Positions 22,408 to 23,854 of a DNA stretch of 23,854 nucleotides are shown in pieces. The position numbers were made by a program, and so were the translations under genes. Below the pieces are notes generated by a model. It searched no databases and had not been told where the DNA came from. It was given only the letters and a program-made list of their open reading frames with translations. How positions within the stretch are numbered: position 1 is the first letter of the stretch; each line of letters begins with the position of its first letter. The DNA comes from a virus: the IMG/VR virus record IMGVR_UViG_3300029914_000140, positions 1 to 23,854 of that record, one strand, 5' to 3'.

Positions 22408-23854
22408 CTATAAGTTTTTATTCCCACGTAAAGCACTATATCCTTGTTGTAATCTATAAGCTTCGGGAACATTTCTCTTTGAAGAAATAGGTCTTCCATA
22501 TTGGTCACATAGTATACTTCCTATATCTGGTCCACTTCTACCTGACATCTTATAATTTCTGATAATAGGAGTAATGGCATATCGTAGAGCATCAATACAG
22601 TCACTATGCTTGTCTACTATTACAGGCAGCACATTACCAGTTTTCTTATCAACCTTATAGGAGTAATTCTTTAAGTCATGTAAAGTTCTTTGACACCTAG
22701 GATGAACCACAATCTTATTAAATCCTCGAAGCCTTGATATACCATCCTCTATACTTCCAGGCCCCTTAGGAGATGGTAAGGCCCTAGGAAAGCCATGTAA
22801 ACGAAGATAGGAAATAGTCTCTGGTCTTGAGGAGTCAACATATATAATATGAGAGGAAGAACCAGGAATAGTATTAAAAGCATCAGGCATCAAATCTAAA
22901 TCTAAATGGTCCTGATATAACTCATGTTCTATATACAATCTATCCTCATATACCCAGGCTTTAATTAATACTGTAGGGTCTATACTATATCCTAAATCAC
23001 AACCATAAAGAGGAGACCAAGTTTCAGGGTCAATAAAAGGAGTAAAATCTTTAACTATAAACTTATTCTTAAATACAGATGCTTCACTATGATTAACTGG
23101 CCTACCTTCCCACTCATGTAAATATTTTTCAAAGTCAGTAGAAGCCATCCATTGCATTTGCTTCATTGCTTCATCACTAAACCAAGGATTATCCCAATAC
23201 TCCATTTCAATAACTATACTATTCTCTGGAGGTTCTTGACATATAAAGAGTTGAGATATTGGATCTTCATCTAAATCTCTATTCAGGGTAAAATAGAGTT
23301 CAGCATTTTTGGCACGTATAGTAGGGTCCAGCTTATCCCAAGTTCTCCAAGACATACTGCTAGCTTCTTCAAACCACAGAATATCAGGAGAGTTCATACT
23401 TTTGATACCCATAATAACATCATCACTTAAGCCAGAAAAAATAAATTCAGAACCCCACTTATTTTTAATGGAGGTATCAGTTATCTCAAAATAAGGAGAA
23501 AGCCCCATCAACTCTATTATTTCTTTAATCTTACTATGAACACTTTGTTTAATTGCTACTTGAGTTTCACGAGCACATAAGATACGTAACTTTTTCTGAC
23601 AAGATTTAACAACAAGAATTCTAGCTATACTCTCTGTTTTAGCTGACCACCTACCGCCCCAAAGAACCCTATAACGAGCATCAGTATTTAAGAGAGGTAT
23701 AACTTTTTTTGGCAAGACTAGATTAAGAGTAGGAGCAGGTAGAGAAGGAGGGGGTGGAGGTAATAAAGCAGAAGACAAAGAAGACAAGGAAGAGGGGGAT
23801 ATAGAAGAGGATTTAGAGGGGGATTTAGAGGGGGATTTAGAGGGGGATTTAGAG
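22408..23854 (-). CDS. terL: Terminase large subunit, 5' end beyond window
   Basis: The packaging motor ATPase and nuclease. Counting from the TTG at 23787: Walker A variant GGRWSAKTES (44-53), Walker B and catalytic Glu in DILWFEEAS (135-143), nuclease acids in YGCDLGYSID (about D264), IYVDSS (D317) and DKHSDCIDALRYA (392-404), all as in PBSX/P22-type large subunits. The frame does not begin at that TTG: it stays open to the window edge and no ribosome site precedes TTG (the upstream DNA is pyrimidine-rich on this strand). The added N-terminus is a repeat of Ser-Lys-Ser-Pro, then Ser-rich and Pro-rich sequence (LLPPPPPSLPAP) before the ATPase. The true start, and the small terminase subunit if present, lie beyond the window. 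Confidence 0.93.
   Translation of the reverse strand, partial: SKSPSKSPSKSPSKSSSISPSSLSSLSSALLPPPPPSLPAPTLNLVLPKKVIPLLNTDARYRVLWGGRWSAKTESIARILVVKSCQKKLRILCARETQVAIKQSVHSKIKEIIELMGLSPYFEITDTSIKNKWGSEFIFSGLSDDVIMGIKSMNSPDILWFEEASSMSWRTWDKLDPTIRAKNAELYFTLNRDLDEDPISQLFICQEPPENSIVIEMEYWDNPWFSDEAMKQMQWMASTDFEKYLHEWEGRPVNHSEASVFKNKFIVKDFTPFIDPETWSPLYGCDLGYSIDPTVLIKAWVYEDRLYIEHELYQDHLDLDLMPDAFNTIPGSSSHIIYVDSSRPETISYLRLHGFPRALPSPKGPGSIEDGISRLRGFNKIVVHPRCQRTLHDLKNYSYKVDKKTGNVLPVIVDKHSDCIDALRYAITPIIRNYKMSGRSGPDIGSILCDQYGRPISSKRNVPEAYRLQQGYSALRGNKNL
23810..23854 (-). repeat. 12-bp tandem repeat coding for SKSP at the window edge
   Basis: Three full copies and nine bases of a fourth copy of GATTTAGAGGGG run up to the last base of the window. 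In the terminase frame each unit encodes Ser-Lys-Ser-Pro. The array continues past the edge, so total copy number is unknown. Confidence 0.95.

Noticed and set aside
23785-23787. TTG as the terminase start
   Set aside because: The frame continues open to the edge, no Shine-Dalgarno site precedes it, and the upstream DNA encodes an in-frame repeat. The start is outside the window.

Overview
The window is a late structural-gene block of a double-stranded DNA tailed phage with P22-type, short-tailed virion architecture. Every convincing gene lies on the minus strand, so transcription runs from position 23854 down to 1. The order matches the P22 morphogenetic map: large terminase (5' part outside the window), portal, scaffold, coat, gp4-like tail accessory factor, gp10-like stabilisation protein, a fibre at the gp26 position, a GNAT/DUF2824-like protein at the gp14 position, then three internal/ejection-type proteins at the gp7, gp20 and gp16 positions. 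The DNA is AT-rich, genes are tightly packed with good purine-rich Shine-Dalgarno sites, and UGG is used for Trp and UGA for stop, so the code is standard bacterial. The host cannot be named from the sequence; a Gram-negative bacterium is a reasonable guess from the P22-like machinery only. I see no integrase, repressor, replication gene or tRNA.

Region by region (in transcription order): 23854-22408 terminase, with an N-terminal SKSP repeat running off the window edge; 22407-22272 a gene-free leader with a promoter motif and 14 copies of a 6-bp repeat; 22271-17753 portal, scaffold and coat; 17722-16985 an unidentified virion-like protein closed by a hairpin terminator; 16883-15570 a coiled-coil protein and the gp4-like factor; 15545-10962 an inserted block of small proteins and two tailspikes that share a head-binding domain, the second carrying a markedly GC-richer receptor-binding part; 10933-8291 a gp10-like protein almost twice the usual size because of nested inserted domains; 8288-6941 a tail fibre and the acetyltransferase-like protein; 6874-989 three ejection-type proteins; 985-17 small proteins, two of them membrane proteins and two of them overlapping.

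The most distinctive items are a 12-base element (TAGTTATAATAT or one close variant) found five times, always between genes and always facing the transcribed direction, which looks like a phage-specific set of extended -10 promoters without a -35 box; a 54-residue gene whose only sensible start is ATT with an ideal ribosome site; a tailspike module swap leaving a GTGA-coupled 42-codon second C-terminus; and the nested insertion in the gp10-like protein. I see no defence system, CRISPR array or other wholly new system in the window.
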